From positions 992,001-1,056,000 of the forward strand of contig CAYFKJ010000001.1 of assembly GCA_964343605.1 (NCBI GenBank): 64,000 nucleotides of DNA, given 5' to 3'. The stretch is from CAYFKJ01 sp964343605. GTDB taxonomy: Bacteria > Pseudomonadota > Alphaproteobacteria > UBA2966. The position numbers were made by a program, and so were the translations under genes. Within the stretch, counting starts at the first letter, position 1. Each line of letters begins with the position of its first letter. This document shows positions 22,779 to 31,822 of the stretch, in pieces. A model generated the notes under the pieces. That model saw only the letters and a program-made list of their open reading frames with translations, was not told the origin of the DNA and did not search any database.

Positions 22779-24122
22779 CTAAAACATCGTTCGGGGCAGC
22801 AGCAGCGACAGAACTGGGAAGATCACGATCAGGGCGAAGACGATGATGTCCATGGCCAGGAAGTTGATCACGCCGCGGAAGATGGTGTGCACGGGCGCTG
22901 TCTTGCCGACCACGCTGCCGATGATGAAGACGTTCAATCCGACGGGCGGCGTAATCAGGCCGATTTCCAGGAGCTTGACGACGACCACGCCGAACCAGAT
23001 CAGATCGAGGCCCATGCCCTCGATCAACGGGATCACGAAGGGCAAGGTCAGCAGCATGATGCCGATGGGATCGAGGAACATGCCCATGATCAGATAGAGG
23101 ATGACGATCACAAAGAGGACCGCCCAATCGGCCATCTGGTAGTACTCGGTTAGCGCCACGACCTCGCGCGTAAGACCGGTGAGCGAGACGAAGGCCACGA
23201 ACATCTTGGCTCCGGCGGCGATGAAGAAGATCGATGCGGTCTGCAGCGCCGTCTCCCGCATGGCCGAGACGAAGTTCTTCCAGGACAGTTTCCGCGAGAT
23301 AAACCCGTAGGCCGTGGCGATGGCGACGCAGACGGCGGCCGCCTCGGTGGCCGTGAAGACGCCGCCGTAAATGCCGCCGATGATGACGGTGAACAGCAGG
23401 AACGCGGGCCAGGCGCGGTAGGCCGCCTTCCAGCGCTGCATGGCGGTGATTTCTTCATCCGCCGTGGGCCCGTCCAGGGGCCGGATCCTGGTCCAGATGA
23501 AGATGACGATGATAAAACCCAGCAACGACATGAGGCCGGGGATGACGCCTGCCAGGAAAAGCTTGTTGACCGAGGTTTCCGTAAACAGCCCGTAAAGGAT
23601 GAACAGCACGCTGGGCGGAATCAGCGATCCCAGGGTGCCGCCGACGGCGACCGTGGACGTCGCGAGCTGCGTCGAATACCTGAAGCGCAGCATCTCGGGA
23701 ATGCAGATGCGGCCCATGGCGGCGGCGCAAGCGACGCTGGATCCGGTGATGGCCGAAAAACCGCCGCAGCCGACGACCGAGGCCATGGCGAGCCCGCCCG
23801 GCACCTTGGAGAGCCAGACCCGGCCGGCGTAATAGATCTCGGTGGTAATTTCCGAATGATAGGCGATGTGGCCGAGGGCGATGAACAGCGGCACCAGGCT
23901 CAAGGGATAGGAATGCAGGAATTCGAAGGCGTTGGACGATATCAGCGCCAATGTGGGATGCAGCGCCCTGACGTACTGGAATTCGTCGCCGTACTTGAAG
24001 CCGAAAAAGAGATAGGTGCAGGAAATCGCCAGGCCGGCCAGCGCAAAGCCGATCGGCACGCGCAATGCCATCATAAAGAGCGCAATCAGAAAGCCGACCA
24101 GGCCGATCGTCGTGGGATCCAT
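22779..24122 (-). CDS. dctM: TRAP transporter large permease subunit DctM
   Basis: The 447-residue polytopic protein matches the DctM family (GFSAITGSSVACAAAMGRICIP, GTLGSLIPPSVLFILYG, GMFLDPIGIMLLTLPFVIPL). With DctQ and the DctP binding protein it forms a sodium-driven high-affinity importer, usually for organic acids. Its start at 24122 lies 6 bases after the dctQ stop. Length is slightly above average but complete. Confidence 0.93.
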   Translation of the reverse strand: MDPTTIGLVGFLIALFMMALRVPIGFALAGLAISCTYLFFGFKYGDEFQYVRALHPTLALISSNAFEFLHSYPLSLVPLFIALGHIAYHSEITTEIYYAGRVWLSKVPGGLAMASVVGCGGFSAITGSSVACAAAMGRICIPEMLRFRYSTQLATSTVAVGGTLGSLIPPSVLFILYGLFTETSVNKLFLAGVIPGLMSLLGFIIVIFIWTRIRPLDGPTADEEITAMQRWKAAYRAWPAFLLFTVIIGGIYGGVFTATEAAAVCVAIATAYGFISRKLSWKNFVSAMRETALQTASIFFIAAGAKMFVAFVSLTGLTREVVALTEYYQMADWAVLFVIVILYLIMGMFLDPIGIMLLTLPFVIPLIEGMGLDLIWFGVVVVKLLEIGLITPPVGLNVFIIGSVVGKTAPVHTIFRGVINFLAMDIIVFALIVIFPVLSLLLPRTMF

Positions 24123-24128
24123 GGTGTA

Positions 24129-24698
24129 CTAATTCTCGTTTGGTGTGGGGGAGGCGGGTGGGGCCGACGTCCCCAGAACCGAGAGGAAATCAAAAAAGAC
24201 CAGGACGGCCAGACGCACGACGAACGTGACGTAACCGACGAAGAAGGCGAGACGCCCCGGCCACTCCGGCAACTCGAGGTCGCCGAAGAAATAGGCCTCG
24301 TCGACCAAAACGTCGCGCAGTTCGACATAGCCGCCATACATGAAAGGCACGATGACGATAAAGCCGATGACGGAGCTCAGCAGGTTCAACCAGGGTTGGA
24401 CAATGCCGGGCATCATGCTGGTGAAGACCTCGACCATGATGTGCGCCCGCTCCGCCGTGACGCAGGCCAGCGGCAGGATGACGCAACTGATCATCAGCTC
24501 CTGGGTGATGACGACGGTGTCGGGGAACGACCAACTGAAAAGGGCTCGCGTTAGGACGCTCATGGTGATCAGCACCCCGATGCTGAGGATGCAGACGGCG
24601 GACACCACCACCAGCAGATCCTCGAACCGTTTGAGGAATGTCGGACCGGGGACCGATGGGGCCTGTTGTTCCGAGGGGTCCGGGTTGGCGGTTTTCAT
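24129..24698 (-). CDS. dctQ: TRAP transporter small permease subunit DctQ
   Basis: The 189-residue protein has four hydrophobic segments and the DctQ-family patterns VLTRALFSWSFPDTVVITQE and CVTAERAHIMVEVF. The N-terminal 20 residues are polar. It sits directly upstream of dctM. The binding-protein gene of the same system is separated from it by an alcohol dehydrogenase gene. Confidence 0.9.
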   Translation of the reverse strand: MKTANPDPSEQQAPSVPGPTFLKRFEDLLVVVSAVCILSIGVLITMSVLTRALFSWSFPDTVVITQELMISCVILPLACVTAERAHIMVEVFTSMMPGIVQPWLNLLSSVIGFIVIVPFMYGGYVELRDVLVDEAYFFGDLELPEWPGRLAFFVGYVTFVVRLAVLVFFDFLSVLGTSAPPASPTPNEN

Positions 24699-24724
24699 GG
24701 CTGTCCCTTTGCTTCCAGGTCCGT

Positions 24725-25777
24725 TCAGGGGGCGAGCACGACGCGGCCGATGACCTTGCCCGCCCGCAGATCCTCAAGCGCCGCGTTGGCTTCCTGCAGC
24801 GGCCTTACTTCATAGGGAATGGGCGGCACCTTGCCGTCGCGAACCAGCGCCATCAGCTCGTGCATTTCCTCCAGGGTCCCGACGTAGGACCCCATCATGG
24901 TGCGCATGGTCAGCGGCAGGGTGGGAAGCGGCAGCGACAGGGCGTCGCCGAACAATCCGACGCAGATGTAGATGCCGCCCTTCCGCAGACCGTGAAAGCC
25001 CAGGTTCGCCGTGCCCGGCGCCCCGACGAAATCGATCACGCCGGCAGCCCCCCCGCCGGTGAGATTGCGCAATTGGGAAGCCACGTCGGCGGCTCCGTTG
25101 TCGAGGGTCTCAAACGCGCCGGATTGTCGAGCGACGGCGCGTTTTTCTTCGTCGATGTCGGCAACGATCACCTTGGCCTCGATCACGGACGCCGCGAGAT
25201 GGACGGCGGAGAGGCCGACCCCGCCCGCGCCGATAATGAGAACGAAGTCGTCCTCCCCGAGGTGCGACAATTTCTTCAGCGCGCTGTAGGCGGTCAGGCC
25301 CGAACAGGCATAGGTACAGGCCAATTCCTTCGGCACGCCGTCATAAGGGATCAGATACCTGGCGTGCGGCGCGATGACCATTTCGGCAAAGCCGCCGTCG
25401 TAGCGCGATCCCAACGTCAACGGCGCGTTGCAGTATTGTTCCTCGCCGGCCTTGCAGACGGCGCACTCGCCGCAGCCGACCCAGGGAAATACGATGCGTT
25501 TGTCGCCGACCTCGACGCCCTCGGCATCCGGCCCCAGGGCCGCCACCTCGCCGACGATTTCATGACCCATGGTAAAGGGGAGTTCGATGCCCCTGCCGGC
25601 GAGCTCAATACGGGCGCCACCGCCGAGGTCGAAGTAGCCGTCCCAGATATGCAGATCGCTGTGACAGACGCCGCAGGCCTCGATCTTGATCAGGACCTCG
25701 CTGCCCTTCGGCTCAGGCGCCGGGCCCTCCCGGCCTTCCAGCGGCTGGCCGAATTCAACGACTTGCTGGCTGTGCAT
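24725..25777 (-). CDS. Zinc-dependent alcohol dehydrogenase (MDR family)
   Basis: The 350-residue protein has the catalytic zinc site (EACGVCHSDLH, then GHEIVGEV), four structural-zinc cysteines (VGCGECAVCKAGEEQYCN) and a Rossmann fingerprint (IIGAGGVGLSAVHLA). It oxidises an alcohol or reduces an aldehyde or ketone with NAD(P). Its place between dctP and dctQ, in the same direction, implies that it acts on the imported compound or its first product. The specific substrate is unknown. Confidence 0.9.
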   Translation of the reverse strand: MHSQQVVEFGQPLEGREGPAPEPKGSEVLIKIEACGVCHSDLHIWDGYFDLGGGARIELAGRGIELPFTMGHEIVGEVAALGPDAEGVEVGDKRIVFPWVGCGECAVCKAGEEQYCNAPLTLGSRYDGGFAEMVIAPHARYLIPYDGVPKELACTYACSGLTAYSALKKLSHLGEDDFVLIIGAGGVGLSAVHLAASVIEAKVIVADIDEEKRAVARQSGAFETLDNGAADVASQLRNLTGGGAAGVIDFVGAPGTANLGFHGLRKGGIYICVGLFGDALSLPLPTLPLTMRTMMGSYVGTLEEMHELMALVRDGKVPPIPYEVRPLQEANAALEDLRAGKVIGRVVLAP

Positions 25778-25831
25778 GTCCCCTACCCACCGACGAAGTG
25801 AAGATTATGTTTGCCGACCCGTTTCGGAAAC

Positions 25832-25860
25832 GCGGAGGGGATCGCAGAAATCCCCTCCGC
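25832..25860 (-). terminator. Strong hairpin between dctP and the downstream adh-dctQM genes
   Basis: A perfect 11-bp stem (GCGGAGGGGAT at 25832-25842 with ATCCCCTCCGC at 25850-25860) has a 7-base loop. It lies 51 bases beyond the dctP stop on the transcript. No long U tract follows, only a short TTTC, so it may be a partial terminator or a barrier protecting the dctP message rather than a full stop. Confidence 0.6.
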
Positions 25861-25910
25861 GGCCCGCGGTCCCGCAGGACCGGTTACGCGGTTACCACGC
25901 TGAATTCCGA

Positions 25911-26987
25911 CTAACGCGTCCAGGGATAGCCCTTCGCCTTGCGCTCGTCGTCGTACTTCTTCAGGAGCGCGAGGTAGTCGTTGCGCAAACCGTCGGCGTC
26001 GATACCCGCCGCCAATGCCTTCTTTTTCCAGTCCTCGAGATACGGCCCACTTGCGTCGATCAGCTTGGTGCGTTCTGCATCCGGGAACTGGTGGATGTTG
26101 ACCTTGTTGCCTTCGATCCCGGCGGCCAGATCCATGAGAGCCTTCTGATTGCCGTTCGTGATGATCTCGGCATACTTGTCGATGAAATCTGAACCGATCT
26201 GCGTCACAATCTTCTTGTGCTCGTCACTGAGGGCGTTCCAGGTATCCTTGTTCATGGCGTAGGTGAGACCCATGAGTGCGCCCCAGTTCAGCAGGGTCAT
26301 TTCCTTGGCGACTTCCTGGATCTTCACGGCCGGCACGAAGTAGCTGTAAATCTGCGTGCAATTGATCAGACCGGTGTCGAGCCCGGAGTAGGCCTTGTAG
26401 GCGGTTATGCGAACCGGCGTCGCGCCGAGATCCTTGAACACCTTGCCGTAGAGACCGACACCCCGGACCTTGATGCCCTTGATATCGGCAACGCTCAGGA
26501 TCGGTTTGTCCTTGCAGATAATCTGGATTTCGGTGGTCGTGAAATTGGTGATGTAGTGCAGGTTCAGCTTGTCGAACTCGGCGATCAGATCCTTGTTGGT
26601 GCTCGCCAGTTCGTAAACCGCGCGCGTACCGACCCAGGGATCGGAATATTGCGTCGGCAAATCGACCAGCAGGTAGCCCGGATGAAGCTTCGGATTGTAG
26701 ACGCCGATGATGGCGCCCATGTCCGCGGCGCCGGCGCCGACGCCCTTGGTCGCCGCTTTGGCCTTCAGGAGGGCGCCGCCCCAATGGAATTCGATCTTCA
26801 ATTCGCCGTTGGTGCGCTTGTCGAGTTCTGCCGCAAGCCAGTTGGAAGCCTGCGCGCGGGCGCCCTTGTTGGGGCTGGCGTCAGAAAAGGTCAGGATCTT
26901 ACCGGCCTGTGCCGGTAGTGCCAGGGCCACGGACAGCAATCCCGCAGCGATAATATTCCGGCCTAATGCTAATCGTTTCATACTCAC
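25911..26987 (-). CDS. dctP: TRAP transporter periplasmic substrate-binding protein DctP
   Basis: The 358-residue protein has a signal peptide (MSMKRLALGRNIIAAGLLSV ending near QAGK) and the DctP fold with the typical LAAELDKRTNGELKIEFHWGG region. The conserved mid-domain motif ADIKGIKVRGVG carries the arginine that binds the substrate carboxylate. It is the first gene of the leftward dctP-adh-dctQ-dctM run, which fits a carboxylic acid importer. The IclR gene lies upstream in the same direction with a 122-base gap. Confidence 0.92.
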   Translation of the reverse strand: MSMKRLALGRNIIAAGLLSVALALPAQAGKILTFSDASPNKGARAQASNWLAAELDKRTNGELKIEFHWGGALLKAKAATKGVGAGAADMGAIIGVYNPKLHPGYLLVDLPTQYSDPWVGTRAVYELASTNKDLIAEFDKLNLHYITNFTTTEIQIICKDKPILSVADIKGIKVRGVGLYGKVFKDLGATPVRITAYKAYSGLDTGLINCTQIYSYFVPAVKIQEVAKEMTLLNWGALMGLTYAMNKDTWNALSDEHKKIVTQIGSDFIDKYAEIITNGNQKALMDLAAGIEGNKVNIHQFPDAERTKLIDASGPYLEDWKKKALAAGIDADGLRNDYLALLKKYDDERKAKGYPWTR

Positions 26988-27109
26988 TTCTCCCAGTTTG
27001 AAGCTGTTGATAAATCTGTTTCGCTTACCTCGCGATTTTGAAACGCCGATTTTTTCATCGGACTTGTTCTTGATCGAAACGCTTAACTCAACTCGTTGAC
27101 TAAGTGACG

Positions 27110-27901
27110 CTAACCCGCCGTGCGGTCCTCCTTGTGCCCGAGAACGTTTGAGATGGCCTTGCCCGCCTTGACGGCGGTGTCGCGGAAGCGGGCCTCTTCC
27201 TGCAGTCCCCGGGACAGCGGCACCCCGATGGCGAGAGCCGCCACCATGTTCCCTTCCGAATTGAAAATCGGGGCTGCGAACCCGGCAACGTCGGCGGAAA
27301 AATCACCCAGCGTAACGGACACGCCGGATTGGCGGATTTCGTTCAGCAGGTTTTCGAGGGCCGCGCGCTCCGTAATGGTTTTCTCGGTCACCCGCTCCAA
27401 TTCGACGCTGTCGAAATAGGCCTGACGCAACGATTCCGATTGGTGAGCCAGGAACAGCCGACCGCACGAGGTGGCGTAAAGCGTGCGCCGCGAGCCGATG
27501 GGTACGGAATATCGAACGGATTTCGGAGATTCCACGATATCGACGTAGCTAAAGTGCCGGAGATCGGAATCCAGCGTCGCCAGAAGCACCGTTTCGCCGC
27601 AGGATTCCATGGCCTTTTCGAGATAGGGCCGGGCGATCTGGCGAATTGTCCGGCCGGCCAGAATGACGGACGCCAGCGAATACGATTCGGCCCCTAGGGA
27701 ATAAAGCGATCCCGTACGCTTGAGATACCCTTGCTCCGTCAGCGCTTTCAAGGTCGACGACAGGGAACTCTTGGGAACGTCCAGGCTGGTGGCGACGGCA
27801 GACAAGTTCAAACCCTGGGTTTCCTCCGCAAGCAAACGCAGCAGCGCGAATGCGCGGGGCAGCACCATGGGGCCGTCTGTGCGTGTGGTTGCGTTTGCCA
27901 A
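27110..27901 (-). CDS. IclR-family transcriptional regulator
   Basis: The 263-residue protein has an N-terminal winged helix (LSAVATSLDVPKSSLSSTLKALTEQGYL) and the IclR effector domain (RYSVPIGSRRTLYATSCGRLFLA, AGFAAPIFNSEGNMVAALAIG). The open frame begins with TTG at 27901, eight bases beyond an AGG; an internal ATG at 27868 would still leave the helix-turn-helix. It lies between the TRAP genes and the large acyl-CoA degradation operon and could control either. The 145-base AT-rich gap upstream suggests its own promoter. Confidence 0.9.
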   Translation of the reverse strand: MANATTRTDGPMVLPRAFALLRLLAEETQGLNLSAVATSLDVPKSSLSSTLKALTEQGYLKRTGSLYSLGAESYSLASVILAGRTIRQIARPYLEKAMESCGETVLLATLDSDLRHFSYVDIVESPKSVRYSVPIGSRRTLYATSCGRLFLAHQSESLRQAYFDSVELERVTEKTITERAALENLLNEIRQSGVSVTLGDFSADVAGFAAPIFNSEGNMVAALAIGVPLSRGLQEEARFRDTAVKAGKAISNVLGHKEDRTAG

Positions 27902-27945
27902 TTCAAAACCTAACGTTATCGTTCGTATTTACGTAATCATTCCAT

Positions 27946-27955
27946 TTATTCGAAT
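27946..27955. promoter_or_regulatory. TTATTCGAAT site upstream of iclR
   Basis: This ten-base sequence, with a palindromic ATTCGAAT core, lies in the AT-rich promoter region of the IclR gene. The identical ten bases occur at 38098-38107 in the divergent promoter region at the other end of the acyl-CoA degradation locus. Two exact matches in the two likely promoters of one locus suggest a shared operator, probably for this IclR protein. Confidence 0.4.
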
Positions 27956-28046
27956 TATTTTACCGCTGTGCCCCGGTTTGTCAAATACCAAGACGCCTTC
28001 GCAACGGCAAAAAATTCGCAGTTTTCTGCTGTTTTTTGGTGATCCG

Positions 28047-28838
28047 TCATGACGCCAGTACCGCTTGCAGCCGCATGGGGTCCATCGTCAGTGCGGCCCC
28101 CCCATCGGCGGGCAGCAAGACGCCCGTGACGTAGCTCGCCATATCCGAAGCCAGGAACATGCAGACGTTGCCCACGTCCCGCCAGACGCCCAATCGGCGC
28201 AAGGGGATGGAGGCCGCCTTGGCCTCGAGCTGCTCCTCGGTGGTGTAGAGGCGCTCCATGCCGCCGGAATTCCGGATCGGGCCCGGCGCCACCGAGTTGA
28301 CCCGTATGCCCTCAGGCCCCCATTCCATGGCCAGGGTGCGGGTGATCATGTCGACGCCCGCCTTGGCGGCGCAGACGTGGGACTGGCCGTACAGCGGCAC
28401 GTAGGATTGGGCGGCGGAAATGTTGATGACCGAGGCGCCGGGTTTCCTGAGATAGGGATAGGCAGCCGTCATGACGTGGTGCGTGCCCAGGACGTCGATC
28501 TCCATCACCGCCCGGAAGCCGTTCGAGGAAATGTCGTTGGCGCGGGCGGGAAAATTGCCGGCGGCGCCCGAGACCACGACGTCCAGTTCGCCGAACGCCT
28601 CGGCACACTGCGCGAAGGCCGACTTCACGGCCTCCGCATCGCGCACGTCGACGGTGCAGCCCGCGACCTCGCCGCCCTGTTCGGCCAGCAATTCGAGGGC
28701 AGCGTCGACCTTGTCCCGGCTGCGGGAAAACACGAAGACCGAGGCCCCGGCCGCGGCGAAACACTCCGCCACGCCGAGATTGATGCCGTTGGTGCCGCCG
28801 GCGACGACGACGTTCTTGCCGGTAAAGTCGAAGCCCAT
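28047..28838 (-). CDS. SDR-family protein resembling peroxisomal-type 2,4-dienoyl-CoA reductase
   Basis: The 263-residue Rossmann protein has a nucleotide motif (AGGTNGINLG) and the NAG-equivalent SGAAGNF. The usual YxxxK dyad is altered: Lys159 is present in QSHVCAAKAGVD, but the position four before it is Val155. That arrangement and the following EWGPEGIRVNSVAPGPI resemble 2,4-dienoyl-CoA reductases, which lack the classical tyrosine. It would reduce an unsaturated acyl-CoA with NADPH. It is the last enzyme gene of the ten-gene leftward run beginning at 37992. Confidence 0.83.
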   Translation of the reverse strand: MGFDFTGKNVVVAGGTNGINLGVAECFAAAGASVFVFSRSRDKVDAALELLAEQGGEVAGCTVDVRDAEAVKSAFAQCAEAFGELDVVVSGAAGNFPARANDISSNGFRAVMEIDVLGTHHVMTAAYPYLRKPGASVINISAAQSYVPLYGQSHVCAAKAGVDMITRTLAMEWGPEGIRVNSVAPGPIRNSGGMERLYTTEEQLEAKAASIPLRRLGVWRDVGNVCMFLASDMASYVTGVLLPADGGAALTMDPMRLQAVLAS

Positions 28839-28856
28839 GGTTCCCCCCCGGCCCGA

Positions 28857-29654
28857 TCAATTGCCCTTGAATTCAGGTTTGCGTTTTTCCAGAAAGGCCG
28901 TGACGCCCTCCGCCCAGTCGTTGGTGGCGGCGCAGCGGCCGAAGCTTTCGGCCTCCATGGCAAGCTGCGATTCGAAGGTATTGGCGTGGGAGGCGTACAT
29001 CAGGCGCTTGATGTTGCCGAGCGAGACGGTGGGACCGTCGGCCAATCGCCTCGCCAGTTTGGCGGTTTCCGCTTCGATGTCCGCCGCTGGTACGACCCAA
29101 TTCACAAGCCCCAGTTCCTTGGCCTCGTGGACGTCGAAGGTGTCGCCCAGCATCGCCAGCTCCATGGCCTTGCGCACGCCGACGATGCGCGGCATGTGAT
29201 AGGAGCCCGTGCCGTCCGGACTGGCGCCGATGGCGACATAGGAGAACTTGAAGTAGGCGTCGTCGGCGGCGATGGCCAGATCGCAGGCCATCATGAAAGA
29301 CAGCCCGGCGCCCGCCGCCGCCCCCTCGACACTGGCGATGGTCGGCTTCTGCATGCGCCGGAGCGACATCATCATGGGATGCAGGCCGTGCACCCGGCGC
29401 TCGAACGCCTGCTGGCGCTCCAACGGCGTCATCTTGAGGTAGTCGTTGAAGTTCTTGATGTCGCCGCCGGCCATGAAGTGCCCGCCGGCGCCACGCAGCA
29501 CAAGGCAGCGGATGTCGTCGTCGTGCTCGATGTCGTCGACGGCATCGAACATGGCCGTCCGCATCTCGATGGAAAGAGCGTTACGGACCTTGGGCCGGTT
29601 CATCGTCAAGGTGGCGATGCCGTCCTCCTTGGTGACGAGCAGATGATCGGTCAT
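28857..29654 (-). CDS. Enoyl-CoA hydratase/isomerase (crotonase family)
   Basis: The 265-residue protein has the crotonase oxyanion-hole patterns (RGAGGHFMAGGDIKNF and VEGAAAGAGLSFMMACDLAIA). Downstream it shows SPDGTGSYHMPRIVG, where the general acid/base residues normally sit (PDgG...LPr). It hydrates or isomerises an enoyl-CoA within the operon's beta-oxidation scheme. Spacing to the SDR and MaoC-type genes is 18 and 31 bases. Confidence 0.9.
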   Translation of the reverse strand: MTDHLLVTKEDGIATLTMNRPKVRNALSIEMRTAMFDAVDDIEHDDDIRCLVLRGAGGHFMAGGDIKNFNDYLKMTPLERQQAFERRVHGLHPMMMSLRRMQKPTIASVEGAAAGAGLSFMMACDLAIAADDAYFKFSYVAIGASPDGTGSYHMPRIVGVRKAMELAMLGDTFDVHEAKELGLVNWVVPAADIEAETAKLARRLADGPTVSLGNIKRLMYASHANTFESQLAMEAESFGRCAATNDWAEGVTAFLEKRKPEFKGN

Positions 29655-29685
29655 TGGTATTCCTCTCTTATTGCTGCCAGCTGAC

Positions 29686-30543
29686 TCACGCGGCCATCAG
29701 GCTCGCCTGGCCGCGGTCCAGCACCACTTCGCCGCGGTCCTCGACGACCACGCGGAAACGCGCGCCGCCGTCCTCGTTCCAGATGTCGATGCGCAAGGTA
29801 TCACCCGGAAAGACCGGTCGGCTGAACCGGCAGGCGTAGCCGCCGAAGCGGGCCGGATCACCGCCCGCCATGGTTTCCAACAAAGCGTGGCCGGCAATGC
29901 CCATGGTGCAGAGGCCGTGCAGGATGGGCCGGTCGTAGCCCGCCTTGGCCGCGATCTTGGGCGAAATGTGCAAGGGGTTGTAGTCGCCGCTGAGGCGGTA
30001 GATCAGAGCCGCGCGCTTGTCGATGGTCTTGTGGATGACGGTGTCGGGATCGCTCTCCGGCACCGCCGTGAGGGGGTCGGGCGTGGTGCCGTGGTCGCCA
30101 CAGCCGCCGTCCCCCCGGCAGAACCCGCCTGTGACGACGCGGCAGATTTCCGCGCCCGTGTCCACGTCACGCAGGGTCTTTTCGTAGTAAACGATGGCGC
30201 CCTTCTCGGGCCCCTTGTCGGTGATGCCCACGACCCGGTAGCTCGCCCGCACCGTACCGCTGGCGGGCAACGGGCGCGACAGCGTAACGAACTGTTCGGC
30301 GTGCAGGAGCCTGACCCAATCGACCTCCAAAACGGGATCCTGAAGCCAGAAGCCCGGGTGTGCCAGAACGTTGGCGTAGCCCGGCAATGCCGTTATGTCC
30401 TGCTCGAAGAGGTATTTGAGTTCGTTCTCGTCCGTCGGATCGAGACCCAGATTGACGCCCAACGCATAAAGAATGGTATCCCGCTCGGTGAAAGAGCGGT
30501 CGGATTCCGGGAAGGCGTAGTTCAGGACTTGGTCGACATTCAT
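29686..30543 (-). CDS. MaoC-family 2-enoyl-CoA hydratase (hydratase 2)
   Basis: The 285-residue double-hotdog protein carries the full hydratase-2 motif YRLSGDYNPLHISPKIAA in its C-terminal half, with the catalytic Asp and His. It also has the helix-capping DRPILHGLCTMGIAGHALL typical of the MaoC domain. The N-terminal half is a degenerate hotdog repeat. It hydrates trans-2-enoyl-CoA to the (R)-3-hydroxyacyl-CoA and is common in side-chain degradation of sterols. It sits between the thiolase and crotonase genes. Confidence 0.92.
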   Translation of the reverse strand: MNVDQVLNYAFPESDRSFTERDTILYALGVNLGLDPTDENELKYLFEQDITALPGYANVLAHPGFWLQDPVLEVDWVRLLHAEQFVTLSRPLPASGTVRASYRVVGITDKGPEKGAIVYYEKTLRDVDTGAEICRVVTGGFCRGDGGCGDHGTTPDPLTAVPESDPDTVIHKTIDKRAALIYRLSGDYNPLHISPKIAAKAGYDRPILHGLCTMGIAGHALLETMAGGDPARFGGYACRFSRPVFPGDTLRIDIWNEDGGARFRVVVEDRGEVVLDRGQASLMAA

Positions 30544-30571
30544 TTAGGCTTTCCTTCGCTGGTTTGGGTCG

Positions 30572-31774
30572 TCAGGCATCCAACCGGCCGATGATCGAAA
30601 TCCCGGCGATGGAGTTGTAGGGTGCACCGCCGAGGTTGTGCGTCAGCGCGAGGTCGACGTTGCCTTTCTGACGCTCGCCGGCCCGGCCCTGGAGCTGGTT
30701 GTAGTTTTCGTAGACCATGCGCAAGCCGCTGGCGCCGATGGGGTGGCCGAAGCACTTGAGACCGCCGTCGGTCTGGCACGGCAGATCACCGTCGGCATCG
30801 AAGGCGCCGTCGAGCACGTCTTTGACGGCCTGGCCCTCCTCCGAAACGCCAAGGTCTTCCATGGTCACCAATTCGGTCACCGAAAAACAGTCGTGCACCT
30901 GGAAAACGGAAAGCTCCTCGCGCGGTTTTTTGATGCCCGCCTCCGCATACGCCGCCTTCGAGGCGATGCGGGTGTTCTCGACGTAACTGCCGTCCCACTT
31001 GTCGGTACCCGCCTCGACGCCGGACGACGCGGAAAGCTGGAGCGATTTGATCGAGACGATATCGTGCTTGCCCATGGTCTTGGCGATCTCGGGCGTCGTC
31101 ACGATGGCGCAAGCCGCCCCGTCTGACACGCCGCAACAATCGTAAAGCCCCAGCGGATCGGCGATGATCGGCGCATTGAGAATGGTCTCGAGCGTGACTT
31201 CGCGTTGCAGGTGCGCCTTGGGGCTTTTGACGCCGTTGGCGTGGCTTTTCCAGGAGATATGCGCCATGGCGTCTTTCAGGTCCTTGCGGTCGATGCCGTG
31301 CCGCGCCTGGTAGCCCGCCGCCAGTTGAGCGAACAGTGCGGGCGCGGAACCGTAGGGCATCCAGAGATCGTTGAGCGTCCCCTTCGGCGCGGTCGGCAGT
31401 CCGCCGTAGCCCGTGTCCTTGAGCTTTTCGGCGCCGATGGCCAGGGCGAAATCCACCACGCCCGCCGCCACGGCATAGGTAGCGCCGCGCAGCGCCTCGG
31501 TGCCGGTGGCGCACATATTCTCCACCCGCGTCACCGGAATGCCGCGCAGGCGCAGCGCCGTCGCCAGCGGAATGGCGCTGTTGCCGACATTGATGGTGTC
31601 GAAGTAGGCCCCGAACCAGGCCGCGCCGATGTCACCGGGCTCGATGCCGGCGTCGTCCAGCGCCTCCTGATACGCTTCGTTCAGGAGATCGGCCTCGGAG
31701 TCGTCCCAGCGTTCGCCGAAACTTGAACACCCCATTCCGACGATGGCGACTTTGTCTCGAATGCCCTCAGCCAT
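30572..31774 (-). CDS. Thiolase (SCP-x/lipid-transfer type acyl-CoA acyltransferase)
   Basis: The 400-residue thiolase-fold protein retains the nucleophilic cysteine (Cys88 in RVENMCATGTEALRGA). It also retains the VHDCFSVTELVTMEDLG segment characteristic of SCP-x thiolases and the C-terminal GGLKCFGHPIGASG with its catalytic Cys and His. It should cleave a 3-ketoacyl-CoA. Its order next to an HMG-CoA-synthase-like/DUF35 protein resembles operons for branched or steroid-derived acyl-CoA chains. Compare the cysteine-less paralogue at 45880-47052. Confidence 0.9.
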   Translation of the reverse strand: MAEGIRDKVAIVGMGCSSFGERWDDSEADLLNEAYQEALDDAGIEPGDIGAAWFGAYFDTINVGNSAIPLATALRLRGIPVTRVENMCATGTEALRGATYAVAAGVVDFALAIGAEKLKDTGYGGLPTAPKGTLNDLWMPYGSAPALFAQLAAGYQARHGIDRKDLKDAMAHISWKSHANGVKSPKAHLQREVTLETILNAPIIADPLGLYDCCGVSDGAACAIVTTPEIAKTMGKHDIVSIKSLQLSASSGVEAGTDKWDGSYVENTRIASKAAYAEAGIKKPREELSVFQVHDCFSVTELVTMEDLGVSEEGQAVKDVLDGAFDADGDLPCQTDGGLKCFGHPIGASGLRMVYENYNQLQGRAGERQKGNVDLALTHNLGGAPYNSIAGISIIGRLDA

Positions 31775-31822
31775 ATTCCTATCCTCTCCTGCGTTTCGCT
31801 TCGGATCTAGGCGCCACGATCA

